A stretch of 64,000 nt of DNA, taken from contig SZWC01000088.1 of NCBI GenBank assembly GCA_023375785.1, forward strand, positions 477,608 to 541,607, in the 5' to 3' direction. Shown here piece after piece: positions 23,800 to 36,200 of the stretch. How positions within the stretch are numbered: position 1 is the first letter of the stretch; each line of letters opens with the position of its first letter. A model generated the notes under the pieces. That model did not search any database. It had not been told where the DNA came from and worked only from the letters and a program-made list of their open reading frames with translations. A program made the translations under genes and the position numbers. The DNA comes from Penium margaritaceum (lineage: Eukaryota; Streptophyta; Zygnematophyceae; Desmidiales; Peniaceae).

Positions 23800-23955
23800 A
23801 ACATGGAAATGATTTTTAAAACTAGGGGCACTTTGGAAATGAAATTTTCGATTTCGGGCTGATTAAAAATTAAATATTAAATTAGGGGCTAATTTATAAT
23901 GACTTGAGAAATGGGGGCGCTTTGAGACTTGTTTGCTGAAACTAGGGCCCACTTG
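23800..23955 (-). repeat. MULE right subterminal repeat array
   Basis: About five units of ~31 bp in the opposite orientation to 18733-18900, for example ACTAGGGGCACTTTGG, TTAGGGGCTAAT, GGGGGCGCTTTGAG and AACTAGGGCCCACTTG. Confidence 0.8.
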
Positions 23956-24900
23956 TACTAGTGGCATTGGCTGCACGCAGGCTTGCATCGGGGTTACGTA
24001 GTAATAAACTGAAGCCGGGTTCAAACATGTTATCTGCCTTTGAAACGAGTTTTGCTCGACCTTCCCCTCCTGTCCGAGAAGTCGTCGTCGGTGAAGTCAA
24101 GTGCTTGCTTGCGATGTCCGGTATCTGTTTCGGAAAAAACCCTGGTTGCTGCGCGAAGTCTGTCCGATTCGCGCGTATTTCTTGGACTGGGAGTCTCTTC
24201 CGCAAGGAAAATCGCTCTCAGAGAGGGCCTGTCTTCCGGACGCGACAGAAGTGCTGAAAAAAAGCCTAAAAAATACTCGATGGGCTGTCGGTGGACAGAA
24301 ACACCGACCGTAGACAGAATTGCCGTCGCGGAAGTCATTGTGCGGCGGATTTTCTGACGTCAGCGCTGATTCTTGGATACCGAACCGAATGCATAGGGTT
24401 ACTACGTAACCCCAAAAACCCCCGCAAAGTTGAGATGTCTGTTATCTATCGAGAGGAAGTGGACAAGACGGAGTGAGGAAGTGCGTTTAGTAGGTAAAGG
24501 GCATTGAAGCCCAAAAAACTACGTCATGCTCGAGAGTTGCCGGTACCTTTACGTCATGGTCGGGCCGATGGCGTCGGGCAGGCTTCATGCACGTATCGAG
24601 GGTCTTTCGCGCACTCTACATCCACTTCAGACTACCCGCCAACGCAAGAGGAACGCAAGCGCGCGTGAATGCCAAGACGGCTAGCATCGCGATCCGGTGA
24701 AGATGCGCTGGCGGCGCACGCCAGCTGTGGTGGCGGTGGGCTATTTGAGAGCAAGCGAAAAGTCGTTCAGCCAAAAGAGGCCTGACACGTCATTTAGAGA
24801 ACTTAGTCGACAGCATCAGACCTATCCATAGAGGACGGCTTTGATTGGTCCGCCTAAGGTTCGGACCGCATTCCTCGGCTTTCTCGAGGTTGCTTTGTTT
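23956..24900. other. GC-moderate spacer, no gene recognised
   Basis: Frames of up to ~105 codons on both strands lack recognisable motifs. The composition differs from the AT-rich stretch that follows. Confidence 0.4.
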
Positions 24901-27780
24901 GATAAATGGGTACGTCGTATCGAAAACAACAAGTTATCCAATAACCCGAGAGATCAGTCATAAGTTCAGCATAGTTCAATAATATTATATTCACAACAAT
25001 GCCCCATCTAACCTAAATCGTCTAACATGTCAGACGACAAAGTTATGAGGTAACCCATGCCCGTTGTGAGAAAACAATGGCCCATCCGTATGAAATAATT
25101 CACTTCAAAAATACCTTGGTTTCCGGTTCTTGATATCAATGAGCCCCGACTTCCGAAATCAGATCTTAAGACGCCTCGTAAGAGGAGTGTTTGTCGCAAG
25201 GTACCCTATCAGGTACGTTGTCATCATCGAACGTTTTCCACTTTACGATTTTGAGAGAATTATTGAGTGTAAATTAGTTTTGGGATTTTTTTTTGTATAA
25301 TCTCCTTGACGGAATAGAGTACAACGATGATCAATTATAATGAGAAACAACTCCCAAAACATGTCATTGGTAAATTCCCTGGATGGGGTACATACTCATA
25401 GCTGAAAAAGCCATGAATGCCAGGGTATTTTGTGTACGAACAATGTACACCAAAACGTTAAATGAGGCTTATTACGATAGAAAAAGTGATGAAGAGGTTT
25501 CAAGTGATAGAAACCCAAAGGTGGGGTGACCCGTCACCAACTTCTAAGCAAAGGGGGATTTGGCGATGTCAGTCTCCAAAACTAGGCTACCTTTGTGTTT
25601 TATTCCAAGTAAAAATGACCCCTCCTAACCTAAAAGCATGGAGATTCCAACTTCATCCTTTCTAAATTCAACAAGGCCCCATATATTGTTATACATAAGC
25701 TAAGTAAAAGTTTGTCACAAAAATCATCGAATGAAGAGTTTATTCTTAAGAAATGTGAAATAAAAAACAAAGATAGAAAAATTATTTTAGAACATGCACA
25801 AGAAATGAATGATGTTTTTTACTTTTGAAAAATTAGTAATATCAGTAAAATGATTACTACACAGTGTGGTTAAATAATGAATCACCATGCGTGAAAAATG
25901 TTGAAGATGTACCAACCATAATAAGAAAAAAGGAGTTTAAAAACCATAGGACCACCATTATTCCAAAATGCCATGAAAACATATCATGATGTGAGGAATG
26001 CAACTATTTCCATATAAACCAAGATTAGAAGGCATGATATTTGCTTCAAATTGAGGCGATACCTTATAACATGACAAATGATGAAGTTTGATCAAATGGC
26101 TACATAAAATATTACTTGTGAACAAATATTTTTGAATGAATGAATATCTATTTTTGGATAGATAATGGAATTTAGATTTTAAATGAAAGAGATAAAGGGA
26201 ATAGTTTACAATATTATTCCATGTAAATTAATTTAAGCATACGACAAAATCTAACCAGAATTTTGTTTTAATTATGATACACTTGAGTCAACCTTCATCT
26301 TCTACCGAATGCCATATTTATAATGCAACTAAAGCACATGTAATGATCATGTGCTTGTTTAAAGGTAATGAACCACATGAATTCATTAGGTTGATGAGCA
26401 TTCATGCATTAGATCCTCATGCTTCTTAGACATCTAACTGTAAAATGAATATAAGAGATTCCAAGAGATATGAATGTTATAGTAAGAATGCTTCTTATGG
26501 GTGTCTACATCAAACCTGTAAACTAATGCCAATAAAGTAAGGAAAAAAGATATATTTTTAGGAAAAAATAAACTGAATATGAAAATAAAGCTATTTTCAC
26601 TTTTATTAATGACATGTAGTCATTTATTATACTAATTTTTATATTAATGAATATCATTGAAATTTCAAACTATTTGTCAATTATGCATGAAAATTCAATT
26701 TGAACAAAATTTATCACAATTTGTTGTTTTATCTTAGGATTTCGCCAGGTGTGACATGGTTTAATGATTCATTATATGATGGGTGCGATTATCAACGAAG
26801 GGAAGAAATCAGAATTACTCTGATCTGATTGCTAAATTCGGTTTCTTGGCTGCTTGGTATTAGGGTGAAAACTATTCCTAAAATAACTTAAAAATAGTTT
26901 TAAATTATAGTTCATTAGACTTAGAATATTGGTATTTTGGGCAGAATAATACAGGGATGGAATGATTCTTAGCTCCAATTTGATCTAGTTGATATCGTTG
27001 AGGGTGTTAGGGTAATAATTTGATAAAAAATTAGATTGAACTAGTCGAGATCATATGATTTTTCTACATCTTACATTAGGTCTTATGTTATTATGAAAGA
27101 AGAAAGTAAAGAATATGAATTTACTAGTTTTTGAACATAAATGATAATATAATATGCAAATAAATACATTTTATTTTATTTTTTATAAGATCTAAATAGT
27201 GAGATTCAATTTTGTATTTTAAAAACGCATTTTCATGAAATTAGAATCAATCTTTGGGTTGTTATGGGTGATGTATACTTGAAAAGGTTCCATATAACCA
27301 TTAAATATTTAGAGGAAGACCCATGGAAAACTAATATTTTCCCTTTTCAGCATATAAAAATGAAGATTGTGAAGAATTGATTAATCTGATTAATACATCA
27401 TTAATTATATTTTACGGAAGTTTTTATTATTTTTTAATTAATTAAAGTATAAGTCCCTTTAGATTTGTAATTAGGAAATGTACATTGATATGTTTACCAT
27501 GTTCATACCCGCCTTTTGTCATGACAAACTACAACCATCAAGTGCCTAATGTCTTGAGCTGACTAGCCAAAGAATCTTAGTGTAAATGGTGGATTATCAG
27601 GAATATTGGGAATTTTTAATGTGTGGTAGTGGGAGGTTTTCCACCCTTGAGGGGGTCGTAATGTGTGGTGTTCGTCTTAGATTTTGATGAAGCCTTACGA
27701 AATCATTTTCTTGATGTAGGTAAGATGATTTCATTTCCCTAAGATGGAGACTGGCTGTGTTTTTCTCCTATCAAAAGAAG
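24901..27780. other. AT-rich intergenic stretch
   Basis: Strongly AT-rich by eye with no frame of note and no recognisable RNA gene or repeat pair. It ends abruptly at about 27780, where GC-rich sequence leading to the START gene begins. It probably holds the distal promoter side of that gene; no specific element was identified. Confidence 0.5.
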
Positions 27781-28161
27781 TACACCGCAGCCAGTCCAGC
27801 CTCTAGCGGCGCGATTCCAGGCTACCGCCTCCGAAGCAACCCTCGCCTCCCGTCCACGCCTGCAGCTGCTGCGTCCGACAGGGATTCCGCGTCCAGGCCG
27901 CCATGCACATAAGCGATTGCGTCAAGCAACATGCCGTCTCCCACCTCAGCGAAGCTGCCTTTGCGCAGCTCCGTTGCTGCTGAAAGGTGGGCAGCTGGGT
28001 TAGGTTTGGCCCATAGCTCGGCGCTAGGAGCCACAAGTGCAGACAACCAGACATCTGAGACACGGCGGACGACAGGCTCTCCAGAGCTCTCTGGTCGAGC
28101 TTGCATCGGGCTCCTCATCGCGGGTGTCCCGTAGCTACAGCTCTACTTGTCGTTTTCGGCC
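27781..28161 (+). promoter_or_regulatory. Probable promoter/5' UTR of the START gene
   Basis: GC-rich stretch directly before the inferred ATG. I see no clear TATA box near the ATG, and the transcription start cannot be placed by eye. Confidence 0.35.
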
Positions 28162-31100
28162 ATGAACACCATGTTGAAGCCCGGGGCGCTGCTGTTCGGG
28201 AAGCGGTCGGCTGTCGAGGAGCTTCCAGTCGCGGAGCTATGGGTGGAACTCATGCTAATGCTCGTCCCCATTTGGGTGGCTATACTAGCTGGTCTCATTC
28301 TCGGCTGGTCCTGGCGGCCTAGATGGGTCTCTCTCCTCTTCGTGGCTCTTCGCTCTCGTCCAAGACTTGCGTGGTCCGTTCCCCCCGGCTTTGGAGCTCG
28401 ACGCCTATGGCTGGCTGCAACAGCAGCTGCAGCGGCACCTTGGGTGAGAGACGCAGGGCAGAAGATTGTCACTTGGATCAGTGTTTTGAGTGAGAGGTGG
28501 CGGAAGATGAAGGCGCAGATGGTGGCCCTGCAAGCAGAGGCGGCTTCGTGCTTGCCTGCCGGCCGCCTCACGCTGAGGGCCAAGCGAGTGATCCTNTCCA
28601 GTCGCGGAGCTATGGGTGGAACTCATGCTAATGCTCGTCCCCATTTGGGTGGCTATACTAGCTGGTCTCATTCTCGGCTGGTCCTGGCGGCCTAGATGGG
28701 TCTCTCTCCTCTTCGTGGCTCTTCGCTCTCGTCCAAGACTTGCGTGGTCCGTTCCCCCCGGCTTTGGAGCTCGACGCCTATGGCTGGCTGCAACAGCAGC
28801 TGCAGCGGCACCTTGGGTGAGAGACGCAGGGCAGAAGATTGTCACTTGGATCAGTGTTTTGAGTGAGAGGTGGCGGAAGATGAAGGCGCAGATGGTGGCC
28901 CTGCAAGCAGAGGCGGCTTCGTGCTTGCCTGCCGGCCGCCTCACGCTGAGGGCCAAGCGAGTGATCCTCGAGGAGAGGCTTGAGCGACAGCGCGAGCTGG
29001 CTGAGACCAGCGCACAGGCCATGCAGGCACAGGCGGATCACGCGGCGTCACCCGCGCGTGCTGATGTAGCCGCGAGCACGGCTCAGGAGGTGAAGGGCGG
29101 CTTCCAGCGAGTTGATTCCGCGTCATTCGACTCACAAGACGGGCTCCAGCTGTCGCTGCTCTCGTCCTCGGCAGAGCAGTCCGAAGGGGACAACGACTCG
29201 GATGCTGAATCCCCGTAAGCTCTTTCCCCTTACTGCTGCAGCTCCGCTTCTGCTCCCCGGGCCATATTGCTTCGTCCTGCTACAACTCCACGCTGGCCCT
29301 TGCATTCGCGCCAGAGGGTCAGGTTGCTCACAGCGTTCTCAACAATCGCTTGGGTGTTTGCTGCAGCAGGACTCCACCCCTGGCCTCGTCTCACCTCGCT
29401 CACCTGGTGACGGACGATGATCTTGAAGAGTTTTCTTCGAAGCTCGAGGAGCAAGACGGGGGTCCCATGTGGTCACTGCTTATGGAAAAATCGACCACCG
29501 GCATGAAGTACTTCGCGTGGCGCCGGGATCCTAAGGTAGGCGCGGTGTATTTCGAAACATTCGTTCTTGAAGAACTTGGCCTCCTGTGTCGGTGCTGGCT
29601 TCATGCGAGGAAAGGATAACCTTAGGTACTGAAGAGCCGGTTTGCTCTTTGTTGCACATGCAGAGCGGTCCGACCGAGTATCGCAGCCGTACTGTGGTAG
29701 AGAACTGCTCGCCTGAGACGATGCGGGACTTCTTCTGGGATGACGACTTCCGCCCCTACTGGGACGACATGCTGGTCCAGTGGCGCACGCTGGACGAGTG
29801 CCACCTCAGTGGAGTGCAAATCGTCCAGTGGGTTCGCAAGGTGAGGCGAAGACCATTGTGCGTCACGCTCGGGGACGCGGGGCTGCACATGGCTTGCATG
29901 TGAGGGTTGCCTCTGATTGAGGCATAGAAAGCCGAGGAGAGCAGCCTCTTCCTCTATCTATTGCTTGATTGATTGAGCAGCTGCGACTACATGCCGCACA
30001 GTACTGCCCCTGGCATCTCTTCATGACGAACCCACCTCTTCCCTCGTCCTGTCCCTTCGCTCGTCTCCTCAAGCGGTTTGGTTTGAAAGTTTCCGCTGTG
30101 TTTGGTTACCTGTGGCTTTGTGTCAATTGCAGTTTCCGTTCTTCTGCAAAGATCGGGAGTATGTGATTGGCCGTCGCATCTGGTCGCATGATGGAACTTA
30201 CTATTGCATCACGAAGGTGGGTATACATATGATCGTAGCCCTTTCATGCATTGCTTGATGGATGATTGGTTTCAGTTAAGCACTATTCCATGTGCCAGCT
30301 TGAGTTCTGTAAAGAGGGGTGCTGTGCCGGTTGGTGGTGGACAGGTCGTTTCCCGCAGTCCTGTGCTTGCAGCAGAGGGCTTTGTTGTGGAAAGCGCTCT
30401 TGAAGATGAACCCAGAATTGTCTCGCCTATATTGTTGTGGAGGAATAGAGATTTGTGTAGTGTAAATATATTGAACGGTCTGTCCCTGCCTTCTGACTCA
30501 TGAATCTATGATGGCAGGGCGTCAGCCATCCCGACGTGCCTCCAAAGGACAAGCCCAGGCGTGTGGACATCTTCTATTCCAGCTGGCGCATTCGCAGTGG
30601 TGCGTGCTAGTTTTCAACTTTCATCTCTGTGATAGCTCCTGTACCATTCACCAGATCCTGTGGCATGAAGGGCTAATCGGCTCTATCGCACGACTTGTGG
30701 AGTTTATTCCTCTCAACCGTGCCTTCCTTTGCTTTGCTCGGTATTACCTTGCAGTTGAGGGCGGAGCATGCGAGGTGATGCTGTTCCACCATGAGGAAAT
30801 GGGCATCCAGCGTGATTTGGCAAAACTCGGGGTTCGTCAGGGCATGTGGGCAGCTGTTCGCAAGATTGAACCTGGTGTGCGGAGGTTTCAGAAGCAGTAC
30901 GGCGGTGAGAGCACCATGCCCATCTCTCGCTCGGTCTCTATGGCACGCCTGCACACTCCGATCATGCCTCTGACATCGAGCCCAAGTGATCAAGGCGGAG
31001 GGGGATGTGGAGCAGGCTCACAAGGAATGAAGCGCCGGTGGGTGAGCTCTTGCGACTTAATGCGCCAGCAGCGCACCCCTTCCATGTCCAGCCTGACTGG

Positions 31101-31632
31101 CTCCAGGGGTGAGGAGTCTCCCCGGCAGAAGCAGTTTCCGCTTGCTCAGCAGAAAAGGCGGGGAGGTCCTATAGGCAGCGGCACGTCCAGCACAGCCAGC
31201 AGCAGCTTTGATTCACTGGAGGCTGCTGCAGCCCTTGAGACCTCTGTGGTGGAGAGTGTGCCTCAAACAGGCAGTGCCGAAGCTACTGCCATTGTCCCAG
31301 CACCTCCTGTTCTGCTGAGTAGTGTTGGGAGGTTGCCATCTCCTGAAGGGCGGCCCTCCAGCCTCACTCCTCTAGCAGGCGTGCCTGAAGTGGGCTGCAG
31401 TGAGAAGCAACGCATGCAGCAGTGGAGTGGGCGAAGGGGCAATGAGAGCGAGGTTGCAGCAGGGAGGCGAGGTCGGAGAATACGCTGGGCCATTGCAGCA
31501 GGCTCTGTGGTGGCACTGCTGTGGGGGGTGGAGGCAGGCATCCTGATGAAGGTTTTCGTCGCAGGCCTTGCAAAACGTGCCATTCAGCAGGCGCCAAATG
31601 AGGCACGGGAGAAGGACAAGCGTGAGCAGTGA
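28162..31632 (+). CDS. START-domain lipid-transfer-like membrane protein, six exons
   Basis: Exons by frame and GT-AG sites: 28162-29214 (containing a false 373-bp duplication; true length ~680 nt), 29367-29535, 29664-29840, 30133-30216, 30518-30599, 30755-31632. Phases join exactly and give 689 residues. Residues ~27-50 are a membrane segment (VPIWVAILAGLILGW), ~115-180 a basic coiled coil, ~241-448 a START domain (DDDLEEFSSKLEE, YRSRTVVENC, FFWDDDFRPYWDDML, FPFFCKDREYVIGRRIW, CEVMLFHHEEMG, LGVRQGMWAAVRKI), ~450-625 Ser/Pro-rich, and ~640-669 a second membrane segment. This architecture matches, from memory, the plant START proteins with terminal membrane segments (Arabidopsis At1g55960/At3g13062 group). 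START domains bind lipids or sterols in a hydrophobic pocket; the ligand here is unknown. Start chosen at the ATG before the membrane segment. It is the only host gene I am confident of in this window. Confidence 0.9.
28224..28968 (+). repeat. Assembly duplication inside exon 1 (372 bp twice, joined by one N)
   Basis: 28224-28595 and 28597-28968 appear identical and are separated by a single N at 28596. Removing one copy restores a protein like its plant relatives and keeps the frame; retaining both would duplicate the membrane segment. Most likely two overlapping contigs were placed end to end. It is not a biological repeat. Confidence 0.88.
29364..29369 (+). other. Tandem NAGNAG splice acceptor of exon 2
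   Basis: CAGCAG at the intron 1 acceptor allows exon 2 to begin at 29367 or 29370, both in frame, adding or dropping one Arg. Tandem acceptors like this often give both products. Confidence 0.6.
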
Positions 31633-32532
31633 ACAGTGAAATCATTTCCGATGGCCGGTGGTTTTAGCGATGCCTGTACAAACATAAGGGATTTTTCTCC
31701 CAGTCTGCTGACATCCTGAACGCACAGACCATCAGCCCTCTGGTGGTTGCCCTAAGCCCAGCAGGCCATCCTTGCCTGCTAAGCGTCGTCTTTGTGTGGA
31801 GCAGACCGACGACAGGACATAAACAGCTTCACACAGCTTTGTTTACATGCTTGATGGAAAGTTGGGGCATGTGGGTGGATGTAAATCAACAGGGACTTGC
31901 CAGCCTCTTTCCAGCGGAGATTGTTGACAAGACCAGATGACAAGACCAGGCATGTTCCTTTGTTGTCACTGAAACTACGAGGATTGAAGTTCCTGTGAAG
32001 GGGCAGTCGAATGCTTTCTGAACTGTGTGCACACACACAAGCGTATGGGTGATAGCCGTCCAGGAAGTCTGCTTCTGTCATCTGAAGAATCAAGATGGGC
32101 TGGCTGAACGCTCAGGTCAGGAATGTGAAAGACAGCAACTCATCTGCGGCCAGCAGCCGTATGCCTTCGCAGCTTTTTGAAGAGTGTGTGTAATGTGATG
32201 GCACAAGTCAGTCTTCAAGAAGACGACCAAGTAATGACATTAAGACATGTTGTCATGTTGTTCAATGACCAGTCTGGAAGTTTGGTTTTGCATTTCCCCC
32301 AAGCTAAGTGTACCAATAACGAAAGAAGCTCGAGAGTCCAATAATGTCACATGACCGGTAAGAACTGACAGCATTAAGGTCTGACCTCCTACACACAAGC
32401 GGAGAGCTCGTGGTGTCAACAACACGAATGAAAACTCGGTAGCTTGACCCTTCAAGTCAATATAAATGAACAAAGAGGTAGAGGCCTGCATATCATGGTA
32501 GGACTGCCAAATCCCAAGAGTTGGGATTGGTA
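31633..32532 (+). other. 3' flank of the START gene
   Basis: Probably 3' UTR and downstream sequence; no canonical AATAAA stands out. No further gene seen. Element B is inserted about 0.9 kb past the stop codon. Confidence 0.45.
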
Positions 32533-32537
32533 GTTGC

Positions 32538-33112
32538 TGTTGAGATTCTGGCAACTTAGGTGAGGTGACAGTATGCAAACTGCAAGGGTTCACCCAAGGA
32601 GACACTCACAGGTGTCCAAGTTGCATCAACATGCAGGAAGAAGGAAGAAAAGAGTGAACGAAACCAGCCTAAGCGTCGGACTCCTGCCAACGCTGGGGGC
32701 CTCGCCAGCGCTGGCAGGGGCGCGTTTGGCTGTCAAGGCGATGAAAAGCGTCCCACCAACGCGGACAGTCCTGCTGCACTGGCCAGGGGCGAACTCGCCC
32801 TAGGGGCCAGTTTTTCTCGGGTCAGTCCAAACGTGCGCACTATGCCACAAGGCACAAACCCGGCGAGTTGCGAAATTAGCACAAAGAAACAGCATCGGCT
32901 CGACAGCCCGATAAGTCGCGAGTACAGCATAAATCATATGTGAAACTGGGACGCAGGGTCGAGCGTCTCGTTGGTAGTCACTGCACCCAGTCGCAGCTGG
33001 AGCCACGTCAGCTCCCCCGGCGATCGGCAACCGCAGCCAGGTCAGGGTCCTGCACGTGGATGGACACGAGCCGAGGGGTCACCGTAAGCAGCGTGCGACA
33101 CACACGACAACA
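32538..33112 (-). repeat. Element B 3' LTR
   Basis: 575 bp, partner of 38977-39551. On the minus strand it runs from TGTTGTCG to CTCAACA. Confidence 0.95.
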
Positions 33113-33125
33113 CTCCCCCATGACC
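33113..33125 (-). other. Element B polypurine tract
   Basis: Minus-strand GGTCATGGGGGAG directly precedes the 3' LTR; the same motif is used by A, C and E. Confidence 0.88.
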
Positions 33126-33235
33126 GGAGGGCGATACACGGCCATACACATGCAGACACTAACGACGAACAGAGTAGGTCACACACGAACATTGCAAGCA
33201 ATGTGCACAACACATGCAAGATGGCACAAGAGGAG

Positions 33236-36200
33236 TCAACCTGTAAGGGGAACGGGGCAGAGTCCCACGGAACGAGTGGCTGCATGAAACTTCGAGCGAC
33301 TCAGAGCCTTGGTCAGAAAATCAGCGCACTGCCTGTCAGTGCTCACATGGATGACACGAACCTCACCACGGTCAACTAGGTCACGCACGTAGTGATGCTC
33401 GATGTTCATGTGCTTTGTGCGTGCATGGAACACACCCGAGTTCTTGGCAATGGCCTCCGCGCTCATGTTGTCGCACTGAAGCACCACTGGAGGGATGGAC
33501 TGACGCAATTCACGCAGGAGACGGACAAGCCAGACACACTCAGCAGCACCGGCGCCTAGAGCGACATATTCTGCTTCCGCAGTGCTGCGAGCGATGCAAC
33601 CCTGCTTCCCACTACGCCATGACACCGCAGTGCCCCCAATGAGGAAGATGTAGCCGGTGCGACTTTTGCCATCTGGACTCCACGCCCAGTCACTGTCGGT
33701 GTACCCGTCGAGTACGACACACACCTGCTCGCGGAAGCACAGACCGAAGCGTGCGGTGGACAGGATGTAACGCACGCACCGGACGGCCGCCTCCAATGTT
33801 CGCTGGCGTGGAGCCTGCGAGAACTGAGCGAGCAGGTTGACACTGAAGGCAATGTCGGGCCGCGTCGTGGTGGCCAAGTACATGAGCGAGCCAATGACTC
33901 GCAGGTACAGAGTCACGTCGACTGGCTCCCCCAAGTCAGCTGGGTCGTCGACTTTCAGTGCGGCCTGCCCCTCAGGCGTCATGGGCGTGGAGGCAGTGCG
34001 AACAGCAGCGAGGAGGTCAGCAAAGCGCTCGGCCACGGCCATTGCGTATCGTGCCTGGTGAACGCGGAGTGTGCGGCGGACCCGGTCGCGCACGATCTCC
34101 ATCCCCAAGAAGACGGACGCCTCGCCGAGATCTTTCATCTTGTATGCCGAGGAGAGGACAGACTTGGCGACGTTCACTGCTTCCAGGTCAGGTGAGGCGA
34201 TCAGAAGATCGTCCACGTAGACGAGGATGGCAGTAAGAGGCGCTGGGGACTGCGTGAGAAACAAGGATGGGTCGGCGTCACTCCGAACGTACCCGGCGCG
34301 TCTCAGCGTGCTGGTGATCTCCTGGTTCCAGCAGCGAGGTGACTGCTTCAGGCCATACAAGGCCTTTCGCAGCCGGTAAACGCGGCCGGTGCCATCCTCA
34401 AAGCCTGGTGGCTGGACCATGTAGATCTCCTCCTCGAGATCTCCATTCAGGAACGCGTTGTTCACATCCATCTGATGGAGTTCCCAATCATGCTGTGCCA
34501 CCTGGCTCAGGAGCGTCGGCGCCGTCGTCATCCTACCAACAGGAGCAAAGGTCTCGATGTAGTCCACACCTGCGACCTGAGAGAATCCTTTTGCCGTCAG
34601 GCGGGCTTTGTACCGCTCCACCGTACCATCCGTCTTGTACTTCTTGCGGAGAACCCACTTGGCCTTGATGGCCTTGCGGTTTTTCGGCAAGTCCACCAAC
34701 TCGAAGACGCCGTGCTCGCGGATGGCGTCGAGCTCAGCCTGACAGGCAACGCGCCACTGTTCAGCGTCGGGGGCTGACAAGGCCTCGGGCAGCGTGGTGG
34801 GGTCCGGAGAGACCTGTGGCGTACTGCGCGTGGCTAGGGCATATGCTGCAGAGGGGGAGTCCATGGTGGCCATGGACTCAGCAGCATCACGGGCGAGGTC
34901 GCGCTCGTGGGCAAGCAGTGCCATGCCAGTGAGACAGCCTGGGTGAACCTCAACTAGGCCTCGCGCACTGAGGCCCAGGGCCTTTGTCCCCGGGTCACCG
35001 CTGTGGACACTGCGCGTGGGACGTGGACGCAAGCGCCCGCCAGGTGCTCGGGTGTATGAGTCAGAGGGAGCAGCGGGTGCGGGTGCGACGGACGGAACAG
35101 CGGGGAGCGATTCAGGCTCAGGCTCAGGTGCCGGTGCAGACTGAGGCGCTGACTCAGACTGAGGCGCCGGCTCAGACTCAGGCCCCGGACCAAGCTCAGG
35201 CGCATGTTCGGACGCTGGTGTGGACGGGCCCGACATCACAGGGACGGTGGGGGAGATAGGCTCATGCGACTGAAGGTGTGCCGGGGAAGGGGTGATCGCA
35301 CTGGCCGGGGGCACTGAGCCAACCGCAACAGGAAGCCCTCCCCCACGCCGCGACCCGGCACAGCCTGGAGCATGTGAGGCGCGGAGGGTGTGGATGCCGG
35401 CGAGGTCCCTAAAGGCGAGGTGCTCAAAGAAGAGGGCATCCCGGGACTCCACAATGCGACGGCGGTCGGGATCCCAGAACCTCCAAGCCTTGGACCGTGG
35501 TGCCACGCCGACGAAGACACAGAAGCGTCCCCGCGGGGAGCGCTTGCTGCCCTGCTGCTCTGGTGTAAACCAGACACAGGCAAGGGAGCCCCAGACGCGG
35601 GCCAGCCTCAAGTCTGCACGATGTCCGTACCACAACTCGTACGGTGTGCGTTGGCTGGGGAGGGGACCGTGAGGGATCCGATTCCAGACCCATGTCATGT
35701 AGGCCATGCCTTCAAAGGCGAATGCCTCAGGCATGGCGCTATCCGCGCGCATGGAGCGGATCGCATCTTCCATGGTGCGATTCCAGCGCTCTGACACCCC
35801 ATTCTGCTGGGGGGTTGCAGGGGCAGAGAGGTCGTGAAAGACCCCATGCTCTGTGAACCAGCGCGCGAGGTCACCCATAAATTCACCGCCGCGGTCCGAG
35901 CGAAAGGTGTGGAGGGACTGGCGTGATTGACGCTCCACCATGACCAGCCAGAGGCGAACTGCCATAGCGGCATCGCTCTTTTGGCGCAAACTATAGACCC
36001 AGCGCATGTGCGTGAAGTCGTCTGTGAGCGTCAGGACGTAGCGACCTCGGTCCTCCTGAAACTCAATGGGCAAAGGGCCCATGAGGTCAGAGTGAACCAG
36101 CTCCAAGGGCCGGAGAGCCCTGGAGGTCGACCGGGGGTAGGTGGATCGGTGCATCTTTCCTTCGGCACACGACAGACAATCGGTCATGGGTGGTGCCTCA

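Larger units (their letters stand above)
18733..23955. mobile_element. Mutator-like DNA transposon (MULE), dead
   Basis: About 5.2 kb bounded by inverted arrays of ~30-bp AT-rich subterminal repeats and holding a decayed MULE transposase on the minus strand. The exact ends and the 9-11 bp target duplication typical of MULEs could not be fixed by eye. Frames on the plus strand at 18.9-20.1 kb inside the element are unexplained. The transposase has lost two acidic catalytic positions and has a frame change and a stop, so it is not active. Confidence 0.75.

Noticed and set aside
28224-28968. True tandem duplication of the START protein N-terminus
   Set aside because: The copies are identical and joined by a single N, and plant relatives have one N-terminal membrane segment.
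34984-35259. Gln/Ala-rich plus-strand frame inside B
   Set aside because: Antisense shadow of the Pro/Glu/Ser linker of the intact B polyprotein.
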